The position numbers were made by a program, and so were the translations under genes. Under the pieces are notes generated by a model that saw only the letters and a list, made by a program, of their open reading frames with translations, had not been told where the DNA came from and did not search any database. Below are positions 26,658 to 35,429 of a stretch of DNA of 64,000 nucleotides, in pieces (the first letter of the stretch is position 1; each line of letters starts with the position of its first letter). The DNA comes from UBA2357 sp041916775 (GTDB lineage: Bacteria; Pseudomonadota; Gammaproteobacteria; Burkholderiales; Rhodocyclaceae): assembly GCA_041916775.1 (NCBI GenBank), contig JAYRYZ010000017.1, positions 52,480 through 116,479 of the forward strand, in the 5' to 3' direction.

Positions 26658-27164
26658 ATGACGATGACCCCATCCGCCTCACTTCGTTTCCCCTGGCGCG
26701 CCGTGATGCTCGGCGCGCTGGTCATCGGTGCAAGCGCATTGCTGCTCGAGCGCGCCCGTGCCGGTGACGACGAATACTTCCCGCCGGTAACGCACGCGGC
26801 CACACTTGAGGAGTGCGGCAGCTGCCACCTCGCCTTCCCCGCCTCCATGCTGCCTGCCCGCTCGTGGCACGCGATGATGGGTGACCTCGGGAACCACTTC
26901 GGCGAGGACGCAAGCCTCGACCCCACCGTCCAGGCATCGATCACCGATTATCTGGTCGCGAACGCCGCCGATGTGCGCGGCGGCAAGCTGGTGCGCGGAC
27001 TCTCGCCGCGGGACACGCCGCTGCGCATCACCGAGCTACCGAAATGGGTACGCGAGCACCGCGAGGTCTCGCGCGCCGAATGGAATGCGCCCGATGTGAA
27101 GAGCAAGGCGAACTGCGCTGCTTGCCACAAGGACGCGGAAAAGGGTTACTACGATGACGAATGA
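26658..27164 (+). CDS. Dihaem cytochrome c (DHC-like)
   Basis: 168 residues. One N-terminal hydrophobic segment (about 15-30) exports or anchors it. Two haem motifs are present, CGSCH (53-57) and CAACH (153-157). LPARSWHAMMGDLGNHFGEDASLD between them is typical of the DHC family, the natural redox partner of SHP. An upstream GGAG lies just before ATG 26658. The 3' end overlaps the next gene by 11 bases, so the three genes are coupled. Confidence 0.88.
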   Translation: MTMTPSASLRFPWRAVMLGALVIGASALLLERARAGDDEYFPPVTHAATLEECGSCHLAFPASMLPARSWHAMMGDLGNHFGEDASLDPTVQASITDYLVANAADVRGGKLVRGLSPRDTPLRITELPKWVREHREVSRAEWNAPDVKSKANCAACHKDAEKGYYDDE

Positions 27165-28578
27165 ACTCGCCCACGGCGCGTCGGCCGGCACGCCCCCGAG
27201 CCCGACGCGGCAGCGACTCGCGCTCCGGCCGGGCTGGACGTTGGCACCGGGGCCCGCAACGATCACGCTCACCCTGCTGGTGCTGACCCTCGTTGCGTGG
27301 GCCGGCGCCAGCAGCGCGCCCGCCAACGACAGCCCGGGCAGCCTTGCCTGGCTGGCGCGCGCCGAAGGACTCAACCTCACCGGCCTCGGCGCCATGGCGC
27401 TGATGTCGGTGGCGATGCTGCTCGCCGTGCGGCCCGCCTGGCTCGAGCGCCCGCTCGGCGGCCTGGACCGCAGTTATCGGCTGCACAAGTGGCTGGGCAT
27501 TGGCGGCGTGCTGCTCGCCGCCAGCCACTGGCTGGTGGAGATGTCCGACGACATCATCAAGGGCCTGTGGGGACGGGCTGGCCGACCGGAGAAGATCCGC
27601 TTCGACGGCGTGCTCGAACCCATGCGCGACCTCGCCGAGGAGTTCGGCGAATGGGCGATCTATGCGCTGCTGGCGATGCTCGCGATCACCTTGTGGAAGC
27701 GCTTTCCTTACAAGTTCTGGCGTCATGCGCACCGGGTGATGCCGGCGCTGTACCTGATGCTCGCTTTCCACGCCGCGCTGCTCGCGCCGCCCGACTACTG
27801 GTCGCAGCCGGTGGGCTGGCTGCTCGGACTGATGCTCGTCGTCGGCAGCGCCTCCGCGGTGTGGTCGTTGTCCGGTCGCACGGGGCGCAGCCGCCAGATC
27901 GAGGGGCGCATTGCTTCGGTGCGTGAGGAGGCTGGCGTCACCTCGCTGGTGTGCGACACAGGCGGACACCCCGGAAGCCAATGGCAAGGCCACGCTCCGG
28001 GCCAGTTCGCGTTCCTGAGTTTCGACGGGTTCGAAGGCGCCCATCCATTCACGATCGCGGCTGCGGACAAGGGCGACGGGCGGGTCGGCTTCGAGATCAA
28101 GGCGCTCGGCGACTTCACCCGCACGCTCGCACAACGCAGCCACCCCGGCCAGGCCGTCCAGCTCGAAGGCCCCTACGGCTGCTTCCGCGCCGACCGCATC
28201 GACCCGCGCGCGCATCAGCGCTGGATCGCCGCCGGTATCGGCATCACGCCCTTCCTCGCGTGGCTGGATGCCTTCAACGCCAGCCCGGGCAGCGCGCCCA
28301 CGGCCGAGCTGCACTACATCGTGGCGGACGCCGGACGCGACCCGCTCGTGCAGCGCGTGCAGGCGCTGTGTGCGCCACTGACCGGCGTGAGTCTGTTCGT
28401 GCATGACAGCGCACGGCAAGGACGCCCCACCGCCGACGCCCTCGTCGCGACGCTGCCGGCGCGCGGTCGCGCCGAGCTCTGGTATTGCGGCCCGGAGGCG
28501 CTCGCCGAGGCGCTGGAACGCGCAGCCGGGAAGCGCGGTCAATGTCGCATGCACCGGGAGTTGTTCGCGATGCGCTGA
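27154..28578 (+). CDS. Ferric-reductase-like membrane flavocytochrome
   Basis: 474 residues. The N-terminal ~240 residues contain about six membrane helices with haem-ligand candidates (H111, H125, H193, H206) as in FRE/NOX-type b cytochromes. The rest is a ferredoxin-NADP-reductase-like module with HPFTIAAA (297-304, FAD) and AAGIGITPFLAW (NAD(P)H site). It would pass electrons from NAD(P)H across the membrane, presumably to the dihaem and SHP-like cytochromes encoded before it. Electron direction is inference. Confidence 0.85.
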   Translation: MTNELAHGASAGTPPSPTRQRLALRPGWTLAPGPATITLTLLVLTLVAWAGASSAPANDSPGSLAWLARAEGLNLTGLGAMALMSVAMLLAVRPAWLERPLGGLDRSYRLHKWLGIGGVLLAASHWLVEMSDDIIKGLWGRAGRPEKIRFDGVLEPMRDLAEEFGEWAIYALLAMLAITLWKRFPYKFWRHAHRVMPALYLMLAFHAALLAPPDYWSQPVGWLLGLMLVVGSASAVWSLSGRTGRSRQIEGRIASVREEAGVTSLVCDTGGHPGSQWQGHAPGQFAFLSFDGFEGAHPFTIAAADKGDGRVGFEIKALGDFTRTLAQRSHPGQAVQLEGPYGCFRADRIDPRAHQRWIAAGIGITPFLAWLDAFNASPGSAPTAELHYIVADAGRDPLVQRVQALCAPLTGVSLFVHDSARQGRPTADALVATLPARGRAELWYCGPEALAEALERAAGKRGQCRMHRELFAMR

Positions 28579-28705
28579 TGTCCTGAAGCCACCGAACGCT
28601 GCCGAACCGGCACCATCCGGCACATGCCGACGCGCGCGGCCCGCCGAGCATGTTCGCCAAGCGTGCCTGAGGTGTGCACAATGACGGCTCACGATGAGGA
28701 AACCC

Positions 28706-29077
28706 ATGCAACACGACCCCCGTTTTCAACGCATCGGCTTCGATGCCCGTCCGCCCGGCCTGATTGCGCGCAGCCTGGCGGTGATCGCTGCGGCAGGGCT
28801 CGCGGTGCTCACCTTCATGTTCTCGCTGGTGGTGTTCTCGGTGGTGCTGGTCGTCGGCCTCGGCGTCGCCGCCTGGTTCTGGTGGCGCACCCGAGAGTTG
28901 CGCCGGCACATGCGCGAGGCGCGCGCGGCGATGGACGCGCAGATGAACATGGGCGACCCGCGCGGGCCGCATTCGCCCCGTCCTTCCTCGCAGCGCCGCA
29001 GCGAGGGGCTGGTCATCGAGGGCGACTTCATCCGTGAAGTCCCGGAAGAGAGCGACACCACCGCGCGCAAACCCTGA
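28706..29077 (+). CDS. Small membrane protein, unknown
   Basis: 123 residues. Two adjacent hydrophobic segments (about 20-39 and 41-58) are followed by a basic stretch (TRELRRHMREAR) and a hydrophilic tail. ATG 28706 is preceded by GAGGA at a good distance, better than an ATG 12 bases upstream. I do not recognise the family. It stands alone between the flavocytochrome and the copper genes. A cytoplasmic C terminus is likely from the positive charges after the hairpin. Confidence 0.65.
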   Translation: MQHDPRFQRIGFDARPPGLIARSLAVIAAAGLAVLTFMFSLVVFSVVLVVGLGVAAWFWWRTRELRRHMREARAAMDAQMNMGDPRGPHSPRPSSQRRSEGLVIEGDFIREVPEESDTTARKP

Positions 29078-29133
29078 GAGGCTGTGCAACGTGCCGCGCC
29101 GTTGATCCTCGTCAAGGCCGCAGGCGCGCGGGC

Positions 29134-29142
29134 TGCTAACAT
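29134..29142 (+). promoter_or_regulatory. Extended -10 upstream of the DUF2946/copper receptor genes
   Basis: TGCTAACAT has the TGn extension before a TAnnnT hexamer and lies 9 bases before the GTG start of the DUF2946 gene, implying a very short leader. Tentative. Confidence 0.35.
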
Positions 29143-29151
29143 GCGGGCCCA

Positions 29152-29556
29152 GTGAATACCCGGCCCCTGTCCCCCCGCAGCTTCCGATTCGCCCTCTGGC
29201 TCGCCCTCTTCGCGGCCCTGGCGCAGTTCGCGCTGGGTTTGCAGAGTGCGCACCATCAGGCGCGCATGCTCGCAGCCGGCAGCGACTGGCAGGAAATCTG
29301 CACGGTCGACGGCATCGTCAGGCTCGCATCCGACACGGGCCGTGCCAACGACGAGGAATCCTCCCTTTCCACCAACGCTGGAAGCTGCATGCTGTGTGCG
29401 GCCTCCAGCCTTGCAGGCACACCGCCCGCCACCCATCCGGTGGCCCACCTTCAATCCACAGGCGACACCGCGACTTTCCCCCTTGCAGCCGCGCCACGCC
29501 TCGTCGCCCGCTTCGCACCACGCCCGCCCGGCCAGGGCCCTCCGCTCCAGTCCTGA
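29152..29556 (+). CDS. DUF2946 family protein
   Basis: 134 residues from GTG 29152. An N-terminal hydrophobic segment (about 11-30) looks like a signal or anchor. SCMLCAASS matches the CxxC-containing core of DUF2946, and His and Asp/Glu residues flank it. Members often neighbour copper proteins and TonB copper receptors, as here, so a periplasmic copper-related role is likely but unproven. Confidence 0.7.
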   Translation: MNTRPLSPRSFRFALWLALFAALAQFALGLQSAHHQARMLAAGSDWQEICTVDGIVRLASDTGRANDEESSLSTNAGSCMLCAASSLAGTPPATHPVAHLQSTGDTATFPLAAAPRLVARFAPRPPGQGPPLQS

Positions 29557-29696
29557 AACACCCTCCACCCAAAACGCGCAATCGTCAGCCCGACGCTGTG
29601 GTCCCGCCCGCACATGGCAGGCCGGGCGGACCGTGTTCTGCGCATGCGCACACGCCTTGCCCGCCTAGTGCCGGCATCGGCTTCAGGACTATGGAT

Positions 29697-31790
29697 ATGT
29701 TGGAAAGACCCGTCATGACCTCTCGATCGACCCGCAACCCGCATCCACTCGCCCGGCGAGGCGAGCTCACGCCCCGCGCAGCACGGCTGGCGCTCGCAAT
29801 CGCATTGCTGCCCTTCGCAGTTCCCGCCTTCGCACAAACCACCACAACCGTCAGCGAGACCGAAGTCGAGCTCGCCCCGCAGGTCGTCACCGCCTCGCCG
29901 ATGCAGGCGCCGCTCACCGTGGTGGCCGACCCGCGCGAGGCGCGCCAGCCCATGCCCGCCCATGACGGTGCGGACATCCTGAAGACGATTCCCGGCTTCA
30001 ACGTCATCCGCAAGGGCGGTACCGACGGCGACCCGGTGTTCCGCGGCATGGCGGGCTCGCGGGTGAACATCCTGCTCGATGGCGAACACATCATGGGTGG
30101 CTGCGGAGGCCGCATGGATCCGCCCACCGCCTACATCTTCCCCGAGGCCTACGACCGGATCACCATCCTGAAGGGGCCGCAGTCGGTGCAATACGGCCCG
30201 GGCGCTTCCGCGGCCACGGTGTTGTTCGAACGCGAGCGCGAGCGTGCCGTCGACACCACCACCAGCCTGCGCGGCAGCCTCACCCTGGGCAGCTTCGGGC
30301 GCAACGACCAGGTGCTGGATGCGAATCACGCCACACCGCAGTTCTACGTGCGCGGCACCGCCACGCGCAGCCAGGCGGACGACTACGAGGACGGCGACGG
30401 CCGCAAGGTGCACTCGGAGTACCTGCGCTGGAGCGCCAATGCCGCACTCGGCTGGACACCCGACGACGACACCCTGGTGGAGCTCAACCTCGCCCGCAGC
30501 GACGGCGAGGCGGCCTACGCCGACCGTAGCATGGACGGCACGCTGTTCGACCGCGAGAACATCGGCCTGAAGTTCGAGCGGCGTAACCTGAGCCCGCTTG
30601 TCGCGTCGTTGTCGGCGCAGCTCTACCGCAACTATGTCGATCACGTGATGGACAACTACAGCCTGCGCAAGCAGCCGGGGATGAAGATGCTCAACAACCC
30701 GGACCGCCTCACCCGCGGCGGGCGCATCGTCGCCGGGCTCAGTCTGGGCGAGGCGACGCATGTGGATCTGGGCGCCGACCTGCAATACAACGACCACAGC
30801 CTGCGCAACGGCGTCGACTATCGCGACAGGCCACGCATGGACGACGCCGAGTTCCGCAATGTCGGACTTTTCGCCGAGATGCGTCATGCGCTCGGCGGCG
30901 ATCGGCGCATCGTCGCAGGCCTACGGGTGGACCGCTGGCGCGCGAAGGATGAACGTTCGCCCGCCACGCTCGTCGGTGGCAGCCCGGTCGCGAGCGCCGG
31001 CGAAAGCCGCAGCGACACCCTCACCAGCGGCTTTGCACGCTGGGAGCAGGACATCGCGGACGGCACCACCGTGTATGCGGGGCTTGGCCACAGCGCACGC
31101 TTTCCCGACTACTGGGAGCTGATCTCAGCAAGCAAGCAGAGCCTCACGAGCAACACCGCCTTCGGCACCCGCCCGGAAAAGACCACCCAGCTCGATGTCG
31201 GTCTCACCCATCGCGCCGGTCCGTGGCAGAACGAACTCGCGCTCTTCGCCGCGCGCATCGACGACTTCATCCTCACCGACACCGCCACCCGACCCGGTGC
31301 CACCATCGTGCGCAACGTGGATGCGCGCACCTGGGGCCTGGAGGCCGGCAGCGGCTATCGCTTCAACCCCAACTGGCGTGCCGATGCCTCGCTCGCCTGG
31401 GTGTATGGCCAGAACCGCAGCGACGACACCGCGCTCGCGCAGATCGCACCGCTCGATGCCCGCTTCGCGCTGGAATGGCGCTCCGGTGCGTGGACTGCAG
31501 GCGCCCTGCTGCGACTCGTGGCCGCGCAGGATCGGGTCGATCCGGGACGCGGCAACATCGTCGGCCAGGACATCGGCAAATCGCCGGGCTTCGGCGTGTT
31601 CTCGGTGAACGGCGGCTATCGGGTGAACAAGTCGATCAAGCTCACCGCCGGCATCGACAACCTGTTCGACAAGCGCTACGCCGAACACATCTCGCGTGCC
31701 GGCGCAATGGTGGCGGGCTTCGAGCAGACGAGCCGCGTCAATGAACCGGGGCGCAACGTGTGGCTGAAAGCCGAGTTCGCACTCGACTGA
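29697..31790 (+). CDS. TonB-dependent copper receptor (NosA/OprC type)
   Basis: About 697 residues. A signal peptide ends near PAFAQ. The plug domain has PMPAHDGADILKTIPGFN and GGCGGRMDPPTAYIFPEA, the latter diagnostic of the copper-receptor subfamily (NosA, OprC). A 22-strand outer-membrane barrel follows, ending in a C-terminal aromatic-containing strand (VWLKAEFALD). It imports copper, which denitrifiers need for N2O reductase. Start is uncertain: ATG 29691, 29697 or 29715 are all in frame; 29697 has AGGA 8 bases upstream. A short imperfect hairpin lies at about 29599-29632. Confidence 0.9.
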   Translation: MLERPVMTSRSTRNPHPLARRGELTPRAARLALAIALLPFAVPAFAQTTTTVSETEVELAPQVVTASPMQAPLTVVADPREARQPMPAHDGADILKTIPGFNVIRKGGTDGDPVFRGMAGSRVNILLDGEHIMGGCGGRMDPPTAYIFPEAYDRITILKGPQSVQYGPGASAATVLFERERERAVDTTTSLRGSLTLGSFGRNDQVLDANHATPQFYVRGTATRSQADDYEDGDGRKVHSEYLRWSANAALGWTPDDDTLVELNLARSDGEAAYADRSMDGTLFDRENIGLKFERRNLSPLVASLSAQLYRNYVDHVMDNYSLRKQPGMKMLNNPDRLTRGGRIVAGLSLGEATHVDLGADLQYNDHSLRNGVDYRDRPRMDDAEFRNVGLFAEMRHALGGDRRIVAGLRVDRWRAKDERSPATLVGGSPVASAGESRSDTLTSGFARWEQDIADGTTVYAGLGHSARFPDYWELISASKQSLTSNTAFGTRPEKTTQLDVGLTHRAGPWQNELALFAARIDDFILTDTATRPGATIVRNVDARTWGLEAGSGYRFNPNWRADASLAWVYGQNRSDDTALAQIAPLDARFALEWRSGAWTAGALLRLVAAQDRVDPGRGNIVGQDIGKSPGFGVFSVNGGYRVNKSIKLTAGIDNLFDKRYAEHISRAGAMVAGFEQTSRVNEPGRNVWLKAEFALD

Positions 31791-31804
31791 AACGCCGCGG
31801 GGCG

Positions 31805-32524
31805 TCAGCGCTTGAAAGCCATCTGCCAGGGCAGTTCGCCCTGAATGAAGCGCTTCGCCTCGTCGGAGGCCGGACGTGCGAAGAATCGCCGTGTGGGCGC
31901 ATGCTCGCGCACCCGGCCGGCACTCATGAACACCACATCGTCGCCAAGCCGGGTCGCCTGGCCGAGGTTGTGGGTGATCATGACGATGCGCGTGCCGTCG
32001 GTGCGGATCTGCCGCACGATGCGCTCGACCTCGGCGGTAGCGGAGGGGTCGAGCGCCGCCGTCGGCTCGTCGAGCAGCAGCAAACGCGGTCGCGTGAGCC
32101 AGGCCCGCGCGAGCGCGACCCGCTGCTGCTCACCCCCCGAGAGGTGGCGCGCGCTGTCGCCGGCGCGATGCGCAAGCCCCACCCGCTCCAGCACCTCCAT
32201 CGCCCGCGCCCGACGCTCCACACGCGACACGCCGCGCGGCTTTAGCGACAAGGCGGTGTTGTCCAGCACCGTGGTGCGCAACATCATCGGCCGCTGGAAC
32301 ACCATCATCACGTCCAGATCCGGGCGCGGCCCGCCACCCCAGTCCATGCTGCCCGCAGTCGGCGCCAGCAGCCCCCCCAGGCAACGCAGCAACAGGCTCT
32401 TGCCTGCGCCGTTCGGCCCGAGCACCAGCGTGATGCCCTCCGCACCGATCTCGAGGTTGATCCCCTCGAGCAAGGCTCGCCCGCTCGCCTGAAAACCCAG
32501 GTCACGCACAAGGACAGGGAACAT
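31805..32524 (-). CDS. ABC transporter ATPase, tungstate type (TupC-like)
   Basis: 239 residues with Walker A GPNGAGKS, signature LSGGEQQR, Walker B LLLLDEPTAALD and the switch His (ITHNLGQATRLGDD). The following-gene context (permease with TupB character starting 8 bases upstream in the operon) supports a tungstate or molybdate importer. The 3' end is 14 bases from the convergent copper receptor stop. Confidence 0.85.
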   Translation of the reverse strand: MFPVLVRDLGFQASGRALLEGINLEIGAEGITLVLGPNGAGKSLLLRCLGGLLAPTAGSMDWGGGPRPDLDVMMVFQRPMMLRTTVLDNTALSLKPRGVSRVERRARAMEVLERVGLAHRAGDSARHLSGGEQQRVALARAWLTRPRLLLLDEPTAALDPSATAEVERIVRQIRTDGTRIVMITHNLGQATRLGDDVVFMSAGRVREHAPTRRFFARPASDEAKRFIQGELPWQMAFKR

Positions 32525-32532
32525 CCCGCCTC

Positions 32533-33237
32533 CTACCCGAAGCGCCGCATCGCCCAGGCGCGCAGCATGAACGCGACGGCGTTGAGGGCGAGGATGATGA
32601 GGATCAGCACCATGCCGAGCGCGATCGCGAGCGGCAGGTCGCCCTTGCTGGTCTCCAGCGCGATCGCGGTCGTCATCACGCGCGTGGCGCCGTCGATGTT
32701 GCCGCCGACGATCATGACCGCACCCACCTCGCTCATCGCCCGCCCCAGGCCGGCGAGCACGGCGACGAGCAGCGCGTGGCGGCAGTCGTGCAACAGGGTG
32801 CCGATGCTGTCCCACCAACTGAAACGCATCATGCGGAGTTCCTCTTCGTGCCGCGTCCAGGCGTCGTCCACCACCTGCCGGGCGATGGCGGCCATCAGGG
32901 GCACGACCAGAAAGACCTGCGCGATCACCATCGCCGTCGGCGTGTACAGCAGGCCTGCCGCGCCGAACGGGCCGGTGCGCGACAGCAGCAGATACACCAC
33001 CACCCCGACGACCACCGACGGCAGGCCCATCAGGCCATTGATGATCACGGTGAGAGTCTGCTGCCCGGGGAAACGGCCGATCGCGAGCGCTGCGCCGAGC
33101 GGCAGGCCGATCAGCGTGCCGAGCACGACCGCGAGCCCGCTGACCGACACGGACAGCAGCACGATCTCGGCGAGCCGGGTATCGAAGCCGAACAGCAGGG
33201 CAAAGGCTTCGGCGAAGGTCGAGGCGAATGTGGGCAT
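32533..33237 (-). CDS. ABC transporter permease, tungstate type (TupB-like)
   Basis: 234 residues with about five or six helices. The EAA-like loop RMMRFSWWDSIGTLLHDCRHALLVAVLAGLGRAMSEVGAVMIVGGN is typical of TupB/WtpB permeases (only key part needed: GRAMSEVGAVMIVGGNI). It pairs with the ATPase gene downstream. No gene for the periplasmic tungstate-binding protein (TupA) lies next to it; the 271 bases upstream (33238-33508) are non-coding. Confidence 0.85.
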   Translation of the reverse strand: MPTFASTFAEAFALLFGFDTRLAEIVLLSVSVSGLAVVLGTLIGLPLGAALAIGRFPGQQTLTVIINGLMGLPSVVVGVVVYLLLSRTGPFGAAGLLYTPTAMVIAQVFLVVPLMAAIARQVVDDAWTRHEEELRMMRFSWWDSIGTLLHDCRHALLVAVLAGLGRAMSEVGAVMIVGGNIDGATRVMTTAIALETSKGDLPLAIALGMVLILIILALNAVAFMLRAWAMRRFG

Positions 33238-33471
33238 CGGCGGGAGGATAAACGGCGCCGCGTCTGGCGGCTAGATGGGGTGAGGGTGCAATCGCGTTCC
33301 CGGCTTGCGAGACCGCGTACAGGGCACCTCTCCTTCGGACATCTGTACACCGGTAAGCCGCGCACAGGGTCCGAACATGGGCGTCCACTCCGGGCAGTGA
33401 AAAACTGCGCAGCGGCAGCGAAAAAAGCCGCGATCTCACTGTGGCGCTCGATGCTGCATTGCGGCATAGGA

Positions 33472-33480
33472 TGCTATAAT
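33472..33480 (+). promoter_or_regulatory. Extended -10 promoter of typA
   Basis: TGCTATAAT is a perfect extended -10, 28 bases before the typA ATG; no good -35 is visible and an extended -10 does not need one. The transcript would begin in a T-rich leader. The rest of the 33238-33508 gap holds a GTACAG/CTGTAC inverted pair (33317-33322, 33343-33348) but no gene. Confidence 0.65.
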
Positions 33481-33508
33481 TCAAGACTTTTTTAGTTTAC
33501 GGCCCAAC

Positions 33509-35326
33509 ATGTCCCGCTCGATTCGAAACCTCGCCATCATCGCACACGTCGACCATGGCAAAACCACCCTGGTGGACCAACTGCTCCGTCAGTCCGGCAC
33601 CTTCCGCGAGAACCAGCAGGTCGACGAGCGGATCATGGACTCGAACGACATCGAACGCGAGCGCGGCATCACCATCCTCGCCAAGAACTGCGCGATCCAG
33701 TACGGCGAAACCCACATCAACATCGTCGACACCCCGGGCCACGCCGACTTCGGTGGCGAGGTCGAGCGCGTGCTGTCGATGGTCGACGGCGTGCTGCTGC
33801 TGGTCGACGCGGTCGAGGGCCCGATGCCGCAGACCCGCTTCGTCACCCGCAAGGCGCTCGCGCTGGGTCTCAAGCCGATCGTCGTGATCAACAAGATCGA
33901 CCGCCCGGGCGCCCGCCCCGACTGGGTCATCGACCACACCTTCGATCTCTTCGACAAGCTCGGTGCCACCGAAGAGCAGCTCGATTTCCCGGTCATCTTC
34001 GCCTCCGGCCTGAACGGTTTCGCGGTCGAGAAGCTCGACGACGCGCGCAGCGACATGCGCCCGCTGTTCGAAGCCATCCTCAAGTACGTGCCGCAGCCCG
34101 AGGTGGATGCGGAAGGCCCGCTGCAGATGCAGGTCTGCTCGCTCGACTACTCCACCTACATGGGCCAGCTCGGCATCGGCCGCATCAAGCGCGGCCGCGT
34201 GCGCCCCAACCAGGAACTCGTCGTGATGTACGGCGACGAGAACCGCGGCAAGGGCAAGGTCAGCCAGATCCTCACCTTCAAGGGCTTGGAGCGCTCGGCA
34301 GCCGAGTCGGCCGAGGCGGGCGACATCGTTCTGATCGCCGGCATCCCGCAGGTGAACATCGGTGTGACGCTGTGCGACCCCGAGTGCCTGGAAGGCATGA
34401 CGCCGATCGCGGTGGATGAACCCACGCTGACGATGAACTTCATCGTCAACTCCTCGCCGCTCGCCGGCCGCGAAGGCAAGTTCGTCACCAGCCGCCAGAT
34501 CCGCGAGCGCCTCGAAAAGGAGCTGCTGAAGAACGTCGCGCTGCGGGTAAACTTCACCGAGGACTCGGACGTGTTCGAGGTCTCGGGCCGTGGCGAACTG
34601 CACCTCACCATCCTCCTCGAGAACATGCGCCGTGAAGGTTTCGAGCTCGCCGTCGGCCGCCCGCGCGTGGTCTTCAAGGAGATCGACGGTGTGAAATGCG
34701 AGCCCTACGAGCTGATGACGGTTGACGTCGAGGAAGACCATCAGGGCGCGGTCATGGAAGAACTCGGCCGCCGCCGCGGCGAGCTGCAGGACATGCAGCC
34801 GGACGGCAAGGGCCGCGTCCGTCTCGAATACCGCATCCCTGCGCGCGGCCTGATCGGCTTCCAGGGCGAGTTCCTCACCCTCACCCGCGGCACCGGCCTC
34901 GCCAGCCACGTGTTCGACGACTACGGCCCGATGGCCGGCGTCATGGCCGAACGCCGCAACGGCGTGCTGATCTCGCAGAACGACGGCGAGGCGGTCGCCT
35001 ACGCGCTGTGGAACCTGCAGGACCGCGGCCGCATGTTCGTGAGCCCGGGCGACGCGCTCTACGAGGGCATGATCATCGGCATCCACACGCGCGACAACGA
35101 CCTGGTGGTGAACCCGATCAAGGGCAAGCAGCTCACCAACGTCCGCGCCTCCGGCAAGGACGAGGCGATCAACCTCACCCCGCCGATCCAGCTCACGCTC
35201 GAATCCGCGATCGAGTTCATCGCCGACGACGAGATCGTCGAGATCACGCCCAAGTCCATCCGCCTGCGCAAGCGCCACCTCACCGAGAACGAGCGCAAGC
35301 GCGCGGCCAAGGCCGAATCGGCCTGA
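33509..35326 (+). CDS. typA: Translational GTPase TypA/BipA
   Basis: 605 residues, the full family length. A ribosome-associated GTPase involved in 50S assembly and stress adaptation. G1 AHVDHGKTTL, switch I ERERGITI, G3 DTPGHADF and G4 NKIDRPGA are intact. The C-terminal half has EF-G-like domains III and V plus the BipA-specific C-terminal domain (NLTPPIQLTLESAIEFIADDE region). Followed by a strong hairpin shared with galU. Confidence 0.97.
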   Translation: MSRSIRNLAIIAHVDHGKTTLVDQLLRQSGTFRENQQVDERIMDSNDIERERGITILAKNCAIQYGETHINIVDTPGHADFGGEVERVLSMVDGVLLLVDAVEGPMPQTRFVTRKALALGLKPIVVINKIDRPGARPDWVIDHTFDLFDKLGATEEQLDFPVIFASGLNGFAVEKLDDARSDMRPLFEAILKYVPQPEVDAEGPLQMQVCSLDYSTYMGQLGIGRIKRGRVRPNQELVVMYGDENRGKGKVSQILTFKGLERSAAESAEAGDIVLIAGIPQVNIGVTLCDPECLEGMTPIAVDEPTLTMNFIVNSSPLAGREGKFVTSRQIRERLEKELLKNVALRVNFTEDSDVFEVSGRGELHLTILLENMRREGFELAVGRPRVVFKEIDGVKCEPYELMTVDVEEDHQGAVMEELGRRRGELQDMQPDGKGRVRLEYRIPARGLIGFQGEFLTLTRGTGLASHVFDDYGPMAGVMAERRNGVLISQNDGEAVAYALWNLQDRGRMFVSPGDALYEGMIIGIHTRDNDLVVNPIKGKQLTNVRASGKDEAINLTPPIQLTLESAIEFIADDEIVEITPKSIRLRKRHLTENERKRAAKAESA

Positions 35327-35354
35327 TCCGCACGCTGGAATCCGGCATCAATCG

Positions 35355-35390
35355 AAAAGGGCCCGGCAATCTCTCAGGATTGCCGGGCCC
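35355..35390. terminator. Terminator between typA and convergent galU
   Basis: A perfect 13-pair stem (35359-35371 with 35378-35390) has a 6-base loop. On the minus strand it is followed by four T (complement of 35355-35358), making a good galU terminator. On the plus strand the tail is only CTTCG, so it may also stop typA less efficiently. Confidence 0.85.
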
Positions 35391-35429
35391 CTTCGCTTTC
35401 GGGTCGCCGCTTCGGCAGCGGCAGGCCCT

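Noticed and set aside
33317..33348. GTACAG...CTGTAC inverted pair in the tupB-typA gap
   Set aside because: Six-base arms 20 bases apart can arise by chance in this composition; kept only as a remark in the transporter finding, not as a separate regulatory feature.
33497..35278. Long open frame antisense to typA (about 593 codons)
   Set aside because: Same cause as for valS; composition is that of a reversed GTPase gene, with no promoter or homology of its own.
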